This document shows positions 1 through 10,494 of a DNA stretch of 20,783 bases, piece by piece. The stretch is from positions 1 through 20,783 of the forward strand of contig RBNI01001805.1 in assembly GCA_003990745.1 (NCBI GenBank), written 5' to 3'. The DNA is from Jimgerdemannia flammicorona. Taxonomy: Eukaryota > Mucoromycota > Endogonomycetes > Endogonales > Endogonaceae. How positions within the stretch are numbered: the stretch's first letter is position 1; each line of letters begins with the position of its first letter. The position numbers and the translations under genes were made by a program. A model generated the notes under the pieces. The model did not search any database and was not told where the DNA came from. It worked only from the letters and a program-made list of their open reading frames with translations.

Positions 1-163
1 CCCCCCCTACCCCTTCCCAATGAAAGACCACCTTGTCTAACACTATCGCCACTCTCCCACCACTCTGCTCACAGATCCTCACCACCAAACCATGACGTCG
101 GCCCCCCTGAGGACCCCAACCCACCCACCATCCAGTCAGCAGATCCCCCAATAGCCCTTCCCA

Positions 164-3100
164 TCATAACAACTTCTCCCCCAGCCCCAGCTGCTGGCCC
201 TCCTCAAATACAAAAAGCCAATGGCCCGCCAGTCCCACCCATATTGCTAATACCCATCCTATAGTGAGCCAACTATTACCCACCCCACCCACAAGCTGAG
301 ATCTCAAATCCTCCCATTGACCACCCTCCCCCACCAGCCTATGCCTCATACCCAGTTGATCCCCTATCTCTGTCCAAAAGTCCCCCAAAACCTCACACTC
401 TCCTAGCCAATGTTCTGGCATCTGTACATGGCCCCCAGCTCTCCCAACATTATAACACTCCTCACAGTCAAACTGTCCACCATCCACCAGATGCCCCATA
501 CAGAAACTCAGCATGACATTCCTACGCAACATTCTCCACCATACCACCCAGAACTTGGGGGGAAGCCACCTCCGTACCTCTGCACTCCAAGACCAGATAC
601 CAGCCCAGTTCCACTCCTTGCCAATCCCTGCCACCTGCCAGCCACTTGGCCAAAGATCCTGGCCAAGCCCCTGCTGGCACTCTACCCCCTCCCCAATATC
701 AAACATAGCAAGTGGTGCACCTCCCAGGAGCAATCTATCCCAGCGCCACATATTCGGCCCCCACACTGCCTCCCCCTCATTGCCTTGCCAGCGCAGGCCA
801 ATACAGTGTGCTCCATCAGCTATGCCCCACCAGAAGCCCCTAAACCGCAGCCGCTGAACTCCATTAAGCCTCAGATCGCCGGAGGACCCCCGAGGAGATG
901 TTCGCATCTCCCAAATCTTCTGCATCAGAGGCACCCAACTTCTGCCCTGCAATTCCACAGCTCTTTTCAACCACCATGCACGCAAACAGTGTAGCCTTTT
1001 AGGAAATCCACCAGCCCAAGACCTCCTCTGACCACCGGCCTCGCAAGAGTATCCCAACTGACTTGGGACCTCCTCCCCACCCAAATCCAATCCCTAGCCA
1101 TCCTCTTCAGCATCTTCACTACCCATGCTGGGAAGTCGAGGTGATATGCTACATACCACAACTTGGGGAACCAGTAAACGTTCAGAATTGATACCCGCCC
1201 AGCTAGAGAGATATGGCAACCTCCCCATCCTCAAAGGGCCTCCCCCCAAATGTTCACCCTGCTCTCCCACCACCCTCGTGGCAAGACAGAACCGTATACG
1301 GAGAGGAATATGCCCAAATACCACACCACCTCACCAGTAGGGACAATTGTTCCAATGATGTCCCCACCCACAATCCCATTTCCTAGCACCATTGTCTCAC
1401 ACTTATGCCAGTTGAGCTTTGCCCCTGAGTGGGCCTCATACCATTCCACTGTCTCCTGTAGGGCCACTACATCTGCCACACTCCCAAGTCCAACCACCAT
1501 ATTATCAGCAAAGGCCCCCACCTTCCACACTATACCATACATAGAGAGCCCTGCCACCTTCCGGCGAATCCTATCCATCAATGGCTCCAGCGAAAGGGCA
1601 TAAAGAATAGGGGACAGCAGATCCCCCTGAGGAACTCCTCTTCCCAAGGCAAATGCCCTCCCACGATGACCATTACACATCAGAGCTGCCCGACTGCTCT
1701 CCAGCAGACTCAACATAGAGGCACTAAACCTCGGGGGAACTCCAATTTGGTCCAACACCTTGCCCAGCCACACCCGCCGTACACGGTCGTAGGCCTTCTC
1801 CTGGTCCAGAAAGACCAACCTTCCATCCAGGCCATAGGCCCGGGCCCCTTCAATCACACCATGAACCCATGCAGTCCCATCTCTTATAAGTCTGCCTCCA
1901 ACAAAGCCCCGCTGCTCCTCCCCCAGCACCTGTTGGGTAACTTTCTGCAGCCTTGCGACAATCACTTTAGTCACCATCTTCCTGTCCATGTCCAGAAGCA
2001 TGATCAGCCTCCAGTTCTTCCAATCTTCTCTCCTCTCCTTGTCCTTGTACAATAAGGCCACCAGCCCGAGATCCTGCTCCCCCACCCACATTCGCTTCCA
2101 AAAGTCCCAGGGCAGACCATCCTCTCCAGGTGCTGTACCTGGCGTTGTCACGGCAAGCACCTGGTGGATCTCATCTTCCTGTACTGGCATCACTAGGTCA
2201 TCTAGCCCCTCGATATGTGGCAGGTGCCAATCCTCCAATGCTCATTCAATGGTCCTGGCGTCTGCCCCGCCCTCCTCCTCACTCCATAATCCACTCCATC
2301 TCTCCTTCAGCGATCCGAGAATGTCCTGCACACTGTGTACCAATGTTCCCTCGGAGTCTAAAACCTCCTCCCACCGTTGCTGTACCCGCCTCGCCCTTAG
2401 CACCCTCATAAGAAACTTGGAAGGCCTCTCCCCTTCCTCCAGATCCTGCCAGTGGAGCCGTGCCACCAAGCTCTGTACCCTCACTTCTTCCTCTTCCTGC
2501 AGCACTTGTTGTAGTTCTCCAACCTCCATTTTTGCCCTCATTAACCTCCAGTCCTCCTCTCCCTCTAGCATTTTCAACCTCGCCCACTCCTCCAGGAGCT
2601 TAGCCAATCTAGTAGAAGCCCAATACACTCTACGCCTCCTCTGCTTCCCTACCTCCTTGCCAGCTTCACTCCAATAAATCTTAGCCATCTCCTTCATCCT
2701 TATCCACCTGACCCCAACTGAGGCACCTTCCTGCCACCAGATCTCCACCTTCAGCTGAATGTCCTTAACCCACCCATCCCACCGGGTCTTGTCATTTAAC
2801 AAAGAGGAATTGAGGCACCAATGTCCAGGCCCATCCCTACTTCCCCCAAAGTGTCCCTGTCCCAAAAGCCCCCAGTGATCCGACCATGGGCACCATTCTA
2901 CCTCCAGTGACTTCCAAACATCTAGGCCCCAGCAGCTGGCCTTTAGAATCCAATCGATTCTCGTCTCCAGACCCTCTGCCCAGTGTGTATAAACCCTCCT
3001 TTTCCCCCAGCACTCCCTCCCAGCGTCCACCAGTGCACTTAGCCTCTCGACCTCCACCCATGCCACCAGTCCTCCACTCCGGCTCTCAGCACCACATCCT

Positions 3101-3555
3101 CCATCTGTTCTATCCAAAAGTGCATCTCGAACCATATTGAAATCACCCCCAAGCATATCTACCCCAGCCTCCACAAAGCTCCCGCTCTCCAGTAGCCCTT
3201 TCATCCAATCGACCTGCTCGCCCTGCACTGCAGGGCAGTAGCAGGAGCCAACAGTAACTGGCTCCCAACCTGCATGAATCCACTCTCCCCAGACTAGCCT
3301 CTCTCCCCAACTCCTCACATCCTGAATCTCCCCTCTGCCTTTCCGGACCAGAATCTCCACCTTGCCCTTCCAAACTGCTGCACCTCCCCATTCCTTTGTC
3401 CACTCCAACATATCAGACTCAACCTCACACCAAATATCCTGCAACAGGAAGAGATCGGCCTCCAATCCCTTCATCCAAGTAAAAATGTTCCTACGTCGAG
3501 TAGCCCCCCGTAACCCATTCACATTGAAAGAAAAAATGTTGGTTGTACTGTTCAT
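164..3555 (-). pseudogene. LINE copy A ORF2 (AP endonuclease + reverse transcriptase), inactivated
   Basis: ORF2 proteins nick target DNA and copy the RNA from the nick. The start is the ATG at 3555 (MNSTTNIFSF). Endonuclease residues: NVNGLR 11-16, LLQD 37-40, CYCP 105-108, GDFN 137-140, RID 199-201, SDHW 225-228. A linker rich in Trp, Glu and Lys follows, then the RT. RT signs: LPWDFWK, LVFLDQEKAYDRV (motif A), GVPQGD (motif B, with LL where B and C have PL), and FADN at 1501-1512 in place of FADD. C-terminus: C-x2-C-x14-H-x4-C at 395-466. Lesions: TGA at 2242-2244; TGA at 1231-1233 (B has CGG); a one-base deletion near 1008-1011 inside VDFPKR; and a 66-nt deletion after LPWDFWKRM, where B and C keep 22 residues. 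The frame ends with TGA at 164-166, but sequence homologous to copy C (WVGWGPQGG and on) stays open to the window edge, so the ancestral protein was longer. Confidence 0.92.
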
Positions 3556-3585
3556 AATAAAATATGGTATGTTTGCAATCGATCT
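3556..3585 (-). other. ORF1-ORF2 linker of copy A, same frame
   Basis: Thirty bases separate the ORF1 TAG (3586-3588) from the ORF2 ATG (3553-3555). Thirty is a multiple of three, so both ORFs share one frame and a single TAG divides them. The linker itself is open (RSIANIPYFI). Copy B has the same length and layout. Confidence 0.8.
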
Positions 3586-5610
3586 CTACTGCTCCATGCT
3601 CATCTCCTCCTGTGCTATGTCTAGATTGTGTTCCGCAGTCAACTCCTCCTCTTCCGCCCTCTGAGCCTCCAATCCAGCCAGCAGTTCATTCATCTCTTCA
3701 TCAGCCTTCTCCTCAAACTCCTCTCAGTATTCTATGCATGCCTCCTGCCAGAGCTGCAATCCATGGCGCTTGTTCCAGCAGTATTCAGCCCTCTCTCCAG
3801 CGACGACTGCCATCTCTACCTCCCACTCCTTATCTACCTCATAGCCCTACTCCTCCAGATATACTGCCAGAATCTCTGCCTTCAATGCCAACACCACTCC
3901 TTCTCCCTGCAAATTCCTCGCCCAATGCTCATCGCTCATCACTCTCAGATCCACCTCCCCAAGTTCCTCAGCCGCCAGGTTATTCATCATTTTGCACATC
4001 CAAAGGAGATTCCCCACCTCCTTTCCTCCCGGGGTCGCCGACCTCCCACCATCCAGCATTGTGGTGTCTGCTCCAGCACTCGCAGCCTCATCCCACTCCT
4101 CTGGGACATCCACCAGTTCCTCCTCCCCAACTGCCACCACTTTTCCCCCATTTACTACCTCCGGAACTCCAAATTGCACTCTCTGGGCCCCCTTCATCAG
4201 CACATCCTCCTCCACCCTGTTTCATGAAGCTGGGCCCCGTCTGATGAGGGGTGTAGGTGTTGGAGAATTCTCCCATGTCTTATCCCAAACCTCCAGCGTA
4301 CCATCGGCATACGGATCCTTACCAGACATCCCCCTATCCTCAACAGTCCCCTTCCCAGCACTTTCGCCTCCCTCGCCTGCCCAGATGCTTGCGTTGGCCC
4401 CCTCTGTGGCCACCACCTTGCTCGTCTCCTTCAGAGGTCTCCCCTTCATCTTCTCCAACAGTTCCCTCTGCCTCTTACATCCCTGATCTCGTTCCCACTG
4501 CACCTTGCTTACTTGAAACTGCTTCCCCTCTACCACCTCCAAGTGTGTCGCCTCCTCGAAGGCCCTCCAAGCCTTGGCCCTCCATTCTACTACACCACTC
4601 AGCTCTTCCAGCGCTTCCAATAGGTCCTCTTCCTCCTCTTCACTCCCCTTCATCCTTGTCACCTTGCACACGATCGCCCCCCAGACCATACCAGAAGGCC
4701 AGTCCCTCGCCTTCCCAGTAGCCTCCTTTCCTGCCAACCGAATCCTCACATCCACGTCTCCCGTTCTGAGCGAAGTTCCCTCCCAGACTCTAAATCCAAT
4801 ATCCACTACCTCACCGTACTCCTCCATGACCTCCTCAACTCTCTTCCTCGTCTCCATCGCCGTCACCATGGGCACCCCTTTCACCAACAGTTGGACCACT
4901 CTGGGGTCCCATTTCAGACAACGAGCCATCAGCACCTGCACCTCCCCAACCACCAATCCAACCTTCAATGCTTCCTCCAATGGCTCAACCTCCTCAAACC
5001 CCACCTCCACTCCCTCCAGTCCCTTCAAAAACTTTACTGACGCCGCTCCAGCCACCTGCTTAGCAATCAGCCCCAAAACCATCTTCGCCGTCACCGCTAG
5101 GCCTCGGAAGCACAGTGTCACCACGAACACCGAAATGGACTTCTTGAGTAACGGTGCCACTGCCAGCCCCGTCACACCATCTGCCAAATCCCCTTGTCTC
5201 CCAAGCCCTGGTCACTCAGCCACACCTTCCACAGTCACATCTGGATTTTTTTCCAGATCAGCAGTCCCGTCACCATCAGCCGTCACACCCCCCCCAGCCA
5301 CTATACCTCCAGCCCCTCTGCCCCCTCCGCCAAGGGCCACTCCCCCACGTACAGTCGCCTTCTCCATTTCCTTGCCCTTCTTCAACCAACTCTCCAGCCC
5401 TGATGCCTGCTTCCTTCCCTTCACTGTCTCTGTAAAGCTCGCCCTCCCAGATCCCTGTCCTCTACCACCACCTCCTCCCCTTCCTCGCCCACCTGCCAGC
5501 AGCCCCCTCATACCTCCCCCCAGGCCCGGTCCTCTCCCCACTTGCTGCCAGTTGAAAGCACTCGGGCCACCCTGCCCAGTACACACCTCAGATTGCCTGT
5601 TAGTCGCCAT
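3586..5610 (-). pseudogene. LINE copy A ORF1 (RNA-binding/gag-like protein), four in-frame stops
   Basis: LINE ORF1 proteins bind the element RNA and form the RNP. The start is the ATG at 5610, preceded by GAGACTAACAAC as in copy B, and the protein begins MATNRQ. Order of parts: a conserved GGPSAF(N/D)WQ box; a Gly-rich low-complexity segment; a short SFTETVKG box; DLEKNPDVT; then a folded region from about 5187 (ADGVTGLAVAPLLKK) with two strand/helix blocks of RRM-like pattern, the second holding EEYGEVVDIGFRVWEG and TGDVDVRIRLAGKE. An acidic EEEEEDLLEALEEL helix and a C-terminal helical block ending MSMEQ follow. No CCHC knuckle is visible. In-frame stops lie at 5212-5214 (TGA), 4222-4224 (TGA), 3847-3849 (TAG) and 3724-3726 (TGA); homology continues past each, so the frame itself is intact. 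At 4224 copy B has CGA, and at 3726 it has TGG. Assignment as LINE ORF1 is by position and comparison between copies; RNA binding is inferred. Confidence 0.85.
5239..5258. repeat. Conserved inverted repeat in ORF1, copy A
   Basis: ATCTGGA, six T, TCCAGAT: a perfect 7-base inverted repeat around a 6-base spacer. The same element occurs at 12148-12167 (B) and 15500-15519 (C), within the codons for LEKNPDV. In D it has decayed. Confidence 0.7.
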
Positions 5611-5694
5611 GTTGTTAGTCTCTTTTTCTCCAAAACGATAAAGTAGTTGCTTTCCAGATGTTGTGTAACCTGAGAGGTACTGGAGAGAGAGATG
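5611..5694 (-). other. 5' leader of LINE copy A
   Basis: This 84-nt leader begins CATCTCTCTCTCC and ends GAGACTAACAAC before the ATG. It is very short for a LINE. A pyrimidine-rich start followed by a CAGTACC box and a GGTTACAC box is shared, with variation, with copies B, C and D. Any promoter would have to lie inside this leader or inside ORF1; no TATA-like box is visible. Confidence 0.7.
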
Positions 5695-6823
5695 CCCACT
5701 GCTTCTTATCCATACGGACATGCTTCCCACCCACCACTTCGAGATGCGTCGACTCCTCATACAGTTTCCAGGCCTTTGCCCTCCTCTCCACAGCACCACC
5801 CAACTCCTCCAGTGCCTCCAACAAATCCTCCTCCTCCTCTTCACTCCCTTTCACCCTCGACACCCTGCAGACAAAAGCCCCCCACATCAGCACCGAGGGC
5901 CAGTCACTCCCCTTCCCCATGGCCTCCTTGCCCGCCAGCCGAATCCTGACATCCACATCTCCTGTCCTGATCTCAGTCCCCTCCCATACTTGAAAGCCGA
6001 CATCCACTATGTCACCATACTCCAACATCACCTCCACCACCCTCTTCCTCGTCTCCTCCTTAGTCACCATGGGCACCCCCTTCACCCGTAGCTGTACTAC
6101 CCTGGGGTCCCATCGCAAGCACCGCACCATAGGGACCACCACCTCCCCAACCACAACACCAGTCTTCAGCGCCTCATCCAGTGGACCTGCCTCCTCAAAG
6201 CCCACCACGACCCCCTCCAGACCCTTCAAGAACTTCACCGAAGCTGCCCCAGCCACCTGCTTCGAGACAAGCCCCAGAACCATCCTCGCCGTCACCACCA
6301 AGCCCCGGAAGCACAAGGTCACCGTGAACTCCGAGATCGATTTCTTGAGTAATGGGGCCACCGCCAGCCCTGTCACACCATCCGCCAGGTCCCCCTTCCA
6401 CATCAGGAGCCCCTGTCCCCCCTGGCCATCAGCCGTCACATCTCTTTTTTTTGCCAGATTCGCCATCACGCCACCATCAGCAGTCCCGCCACTACCCCCA
6501 GCAGCCCCCCCACTTCCCCCACCACCCACCAGTGACGGCCCAGCTCCCCCAGCATCCTCAGTCTTCTGCTTCCCCTTCCCTCTAGCCTGATCCCTGCGGG
6601 CTCCCATCGGCCAACCTCCAGTCCTCAGCGTATCTGCGAAGCTCCGCCCCTGTTGCCCTCCAGCCCCCCCACCAGTGCCACCGCCATTACCCAAGCTGCC
6701 CTGTCCACTTGAGCCACCAAAAGCCCCCATCCCCAGCCCATGTCTCCTCTCAACATGCTGCCAGTCGAAAGCCCCAGGTCCCCCCGACCTGGTACGCACC
6801 TTGGCTTGCTTGCTGCTTGACAT
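5695..6823 (-). pseudogene. LINE fragment D ORF1, 3'-truncated but open
   Basis: This is the N-terminal half of the LINE RNA-binding protein, from ATG 6823 (MSSSKQAKVRTRSGG). It keeps the GGPGAFDWQ box, a Gly/Ala-rich stretch with GGGTGGG and GGSGG repeats, the RSFADTLRTG box, a basic ARGKGKQK patch, DVTADG, and the full folded region from DLADGVTGLAVAPLLKK through TGDVDVRIRLAGKE and EEEEEDLLEALEELGG. No in-frame stop occurs in about 376 codons, unlike the matching halves of A, B and C. At 5695/5694 the frame runs into the leader of copy A and ends by chance at 5615. The C-terminal helical block and all of ORF2 are absent. It is the cleanest template in the window for the ORF1 N-terminal half. 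Confidence 0.85.
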
Positions 6824-6905
6824 TTTCTTAGTATCTTTCTCCAATAAACGACTTGAAAGTATGTTGTGAAAGTGTGTGTAATGTGAATTGTAGCAGAGAA
6901 AGATG
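5695..6905 (-). mobile_element. LINE fragment D: intact 5' end, cut within ORF1
   Basis: A third minus-strand LINE copy begins CATCTTTCTCTG at 6905 and runs through an 82-nt leader and the first 376 codons of ORF1, stopping at a KKQWG-like position where copy A begins at once. On the other side it starts directly where copy B stops. Its ORF1 N-terminus differs from A and B, so it is a separate subfamily. The likeliest reading is that A inserted into D and D into B, leaving the D and B remnants beyond the left window edge. A deletion or a template-switch joint would look the same here. Confidence 0.85.
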
Positions 6906-9900
6906 TTCTTTGTGCTAAGTGGCGTCTCCGACCACCTTGCAACCCCCAACCAAGCCACCAACCTGTTAAGGTGTCTTCCATCAGCTAGCGCCACCGCACC
7001 AACCGGTCCCCCAAGCCCTGCCTGCTTCCACCCTTAAAGACAAATAGCCAGTGACTGGCCAGTCCTACCCAAATAGCCAATGCCCAGCCCAAAGTAATTC
7101 ACTCCTTCCCTATCCCCCCTACCAATCTTTCCCTCAAGTCCTCCCACCTCCCTCATACCTCATCTCCCCTACGCTGTACCCCCAAGTATTCCCCAATCGT
7201 ATACCAAAATTCCCCCAACACCTCACACTCTCCTAGCCAATGTTCAGGCGTCTGTACCCAACCCCCCTCCTGCCCTACATTATGACACTCTTCACAGTCA
7301 AAGTACTCCCCTACGATGAGGTGCCCTGAGCGAAAGTTGAGCATCATATTCCTCCACAGCATGCGCCACCAGACCACCCAGTACATTGGCGGCATCCACT
7401 TTCTCACTGCAGCACTCCAAGTCCAGACACCATGCCAGTTCCACTCTTCGCCGATTCTTACTCCTTGCCAACTGCTAGGCCACAGATCCTGGCCTGGTCC
7501 CCTTTGGCATTCCATTCCATCACCAATGTCGAACTCAATTAAAGGGATACCACCCAGCAGTACACAATCCCATCTCCACATCGCCAGGCCCCACTCCTCC
7601 TCTCCTTCATTCCCCTGCCAACGAATTCCAATGTGGTGTGCCCCCTCTGCTATCCCCCACCAAAATCCCCTATATCGCAGTCACTTAGTATCCTGAAGTC
7701 CAACTAATGCGAGGAGATCCCCAGTTGCACCCCTTGGTGATGTCCGCCTCTCCCAGATTTTCTGTAGCAGGGGAACCCAGCCACCTCCTCTCAGTTCTAC
7801 TGCCCTCTTTAGCCACCATGCCCGCAAGCAGCGCAATCGTTTTGGGAAGTCAACCATCCCCAGACCACCTCTCGCCACTGGTAGGGACAAGGTCTCCCAA
7901 TCAATCTGACTCCGCCTTCCAGCCCAAATCCATCCCTTTGCTGACTTTACCAATCTCTTCACCACCCAAGCTGGGAAGTCCAGATGATATGCCAGGTACC
8001 ACAACTTCGGCAGCCAGTAGACATTCAAAATCGAGACCCATCCTGTCAGAGAAAAATGTCTACCCCCCCAACTCCGCAGGGCCTCCTCCCAGATTCCAAT
8101 CCTCTGCTCCCACCTTAGCCTGGGCAGCACTGACCCATAGACAGACAGATAGATGCCCAAGTACCACACTGCTTCACCAGTGGGGATGATTGTTCCTATA
8201 ACCTCTCCTCCCACCAGACCATTGCCGAGCACCATCATTTCACACTCATGCCAATTCAACTTTGCTCCCAAGTGCTCCTCATACCACTCCACAGTCTTCT
8301 TGAGTTCTTCAACATCAGCAATCGAACCCAAACCAACCACCATGTCATCTGCAAAGGCCCCAACTTTCCATCCTATATCAAAAACAGAGAGTCCTTCTAT
8401 CTTCTGCCTAATTCTATCCATAAGGGGTTCCAGAGAAAGAGCATACAAAATGGGAGACAATGGGTCCCCCTGGGGCACCCCCCTGCCTAAGGGGAATGCT
8501 ACCCCTCAATGACCATTGCACATAAGCGCAGCCCTACTCTCTTCCAGTAGGTTGACCATCACTGACCAGAATTGGGATGGAACCCCCATCCTATCCAAAA
8601 CTTTCGCCAGCCAGACTCTTCGCACCCAGTCATAGGCCTTCTCCTGGTCCAAGAAGACTAGCCGCCCATCCAGTCCACAGGCTCTTGCCCCTTCAATAAC
8701 TCCATGTACCCAGGCAGTGCCATCCCTGATGAGCTGACCACCCACAAATCCCCTCTGCTCTATGCCTACAACTTGCTGGGCCACCTTCTGTAATCTCGCC
8801 ACCACCACTTTGGTCACCAACTTCCTGTCCATATCAAGCAACATTATCGGCTGCCAGTTCCTCCAATCCTCCTGCCTTCCTTTGTTTTTATATAGTAGCG
8901 TCACCAGCCCAAGGTCTTGCTCTCCCACCCACCTCTCAGTCTGTAGAATGGAGTCACACAATGCTGTCATCTCTCCCATCACCCCTGGGACTCCAACCAT
9001 TTGCTTCCAAAAGTCCCAGGGCAGACCATCCTCTCCAGGTGCCATACCTGGTGTTGTCGCAGCGAGAACCTGGTGGATCTCATCTTCCTGTACTGGCATC
9101 ACCAGGTCATCTAGCCCCTCGACTTGTGGTGGGTGCCAATCCTCCAATGCTTGGTCAATAGTCATGGCATCTGCCCCACCCTCCTCCTCACTCCACAATC
9201 CACTCCATCTCTCCTTCAGCGATCCAAGAATGTCCTGTACTCCATGCACCAGTATACCCTTGGAATCCAGCACCCCTTCCCACCATTGCTGTACCCGTCT
9301 TGCCCTAAGAGCCCTTGTAAGAAACTTGGAAGGACTCTCCCCTTCCTCCAAATCCTGCCAGTGGAGATGTACTGCCAAACCCTGTACCCTTGCTTCCTCT
9401 TCTTCCTGCAACACCTGTTGTAGCTCTCTGACCTCCATTTTCACCCTCATTAATCTCCAATCATCTTCTCCTTCCAGCATTTTTAACCTCGCCCACTCCT
9501 CCAGTAGCCTAGTTAATCTAGTAGAAGCCCAATGCACTCTATGCCTCCTCTGCTTCCCAGCCTCCTTGCCAGCCTCACTCCAATAAATCTTGACCATCTC
9601 CTTCAACCTCATCCACCGAACTCCCACTGAGACACCTTCCTGCCACCAATTCTCCACCCTCCGCTGAATGTCCATAGCCCACCCATCCCACCAGGTCTTG
9701 TCATCTAACTAAGAGGAATTGAGGTGCCAATGTCCAGGCCCATCCCCACTTCCCCCAAAGCACCCCTGTCCCAAAAGCCCCCAGTGGTCTGACCATAGAC
9801 ACCATTCCACCTCCAATGACTTCCAACCATCTAGGCCCCAGCAGCTGGCTGTCAGTATCCAGTCGATTCTTGTCCCCAGACCCCCTGCCCAATGTGTATA

Positions 9901-10464
9901 AACCCTCCTATTCCCCCAGCACTCCCTCCCAGTATCTACCAGTGAACTTAGTCTCTCGACCTCCTCCCAAGCTGCTAGTCCTCCACTCCTGCTCTCAGCA
10001 CCTCATCCTCCATCTGTTCTATCCAATAGTGTGTCTCAAACCATATTGAAGTCACCCCCAAGCATATCTACCCCAGCCTCTACAAAGTTCCCGCTCTCCA
10101 GTAAACCTGCCATCCAATCTACCTGCTCACCCCGTACTGCAGGACAGTAGTAGGAGCCAACAGTAACTGGCTCCCAACCTGCATGAATCCACTCTCCCCA
10201 GACTAGTCTCTCCCCCCAGCATCTCACATCCTGTATCTCCCCTCTACCTTTCCGAACCAAAATTCCAACCTTGCCCTTCCAAATCGCGGCACCTCCCCAT
10301 TCCTTTGTCCACTCCTTCTTATCTAAATCATCCTCACACCTAACATCCTGCAGTAGGAAGAGATCAGCCTCCAATCCCTTCATCCAAGAAAAAATGTTTC
10401 TACATTGCATAGCCCCCCGTAGCCCATTCACATTTAAAGAAAAAATGTTGGTTGTACTGTTCAT
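6906..10464 (-). pseudogene. LINE copy B ORF2 (AP endonuclease + reverse transcriptase), eight in-frame stops, no frameshift
   Basis: The start is the ATG at 10464 (MNSTTNIFSLNVNGLRG). Endonuclease signs match copy A: LLQDVRC, YYCP, GGDFN, RIDWIL, WSDHW. RT signs: LPWDFWK followed by the 22 residues missing in A, LVFLDQEKAYDWV, VPQGDPLSPILYA, and FADDMVV with both catalytic Asp present (8344-8355). C-terminal C-x2-C-x14-H-x4-C lies at 7225-7296. Stops in the same frame: TGA 10036-10038 (A has CGA), TGA 10003-10005 (A has Cys), TAG 9709-9711, TGA 8506-8508 (A and C have Arg), TGA 7681-7683 (A has Arg), TGA 7153-7155, TGA 7099-7101, TAG 6985-6987. One frame can be followed for the whole 3.56 kb. 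Longest open pieces: 9675-8506 and 8478-7681. The catalytic residues survive, but the ORF cannot yield a full protein under the standard code. Confidence 0.92.
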
Positions 10465-10494
10465 AATGATATATGTTATGTTGTCAATCGATCT
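10465..10494 (-). other. ORF1-ORF2 linker of copy B, same frame
   Basis: Thirty bases lie between the ORF1 TAG (10495-10497) and the ORF2 ATG (10462-10464). The linker is open in frame (RSIDNITYII), so one TAG alone separates ORF1 from ORF2, as in copy A. Confidence 0.8.

Larger units (their letters stand above)
1..5694 (-). mobile_element. LINE (non-LTR retrotransposon) copy A, 5'-complete, 3' end cut by window
   Basis: This is a non-LTR retrotransposon that would move by target-primed reverse transcription. It reads on the minus strand from 5694: an 84-nt leader starting CATCT, ORF1 from 5610 to 3586, a 30-nt linker, then ORF2 from 3555 to the window edge. The 5' end is set by comparison with copies C and D, whose leaders begin with the same bases and share the pattern of a TACC-like box followed by a TTACAC or GTGACAC box. 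Base 5695 and beyond belong to fragment D, so A abuts or was inserted into D. A is dead: it has several in-frame stops, a frameshift near 1008, a 66-nt deletion and a changed RT catalytic box. It is closely similar to copy B; one hand-aligned 60-base stretch (3241-3300 against the B equivalent) differs at 2 positions. The L1/Tx1 superclade is a plausible home but was not tested. Confidence 0.93.

Noticed and set aside
1..20. C-run at the left edge as a telomeric end
   Set aside because: It continues the LINE A ORF2 C-terminal sequence on the minus strand and has no repeat unit.
3564..4244. Long plus-strand Pro/Ser/Leu-rich open frames opposite LINE A and B ORFs
   Set aside because: They are antisense to well-supported LINE ORFs, have low-complexity composition explained by the G-rich sense strand, and show no domain.
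4236..4270. CTGATGA motif as a hammerhead ribozyme core
   Set aside because: No matching GAAA and stem layout follows, and the motif lies antisense within LINE A ORF1. No hammerhead was found near the Penelope-like element.
6906..10464. TGA read as Trp (alternative genetic code)
   Set aside because: TGA aligns mostly with Arg in sister copies, TAG and TAA stops also occur, and Trp is encoded by TGG throughout.
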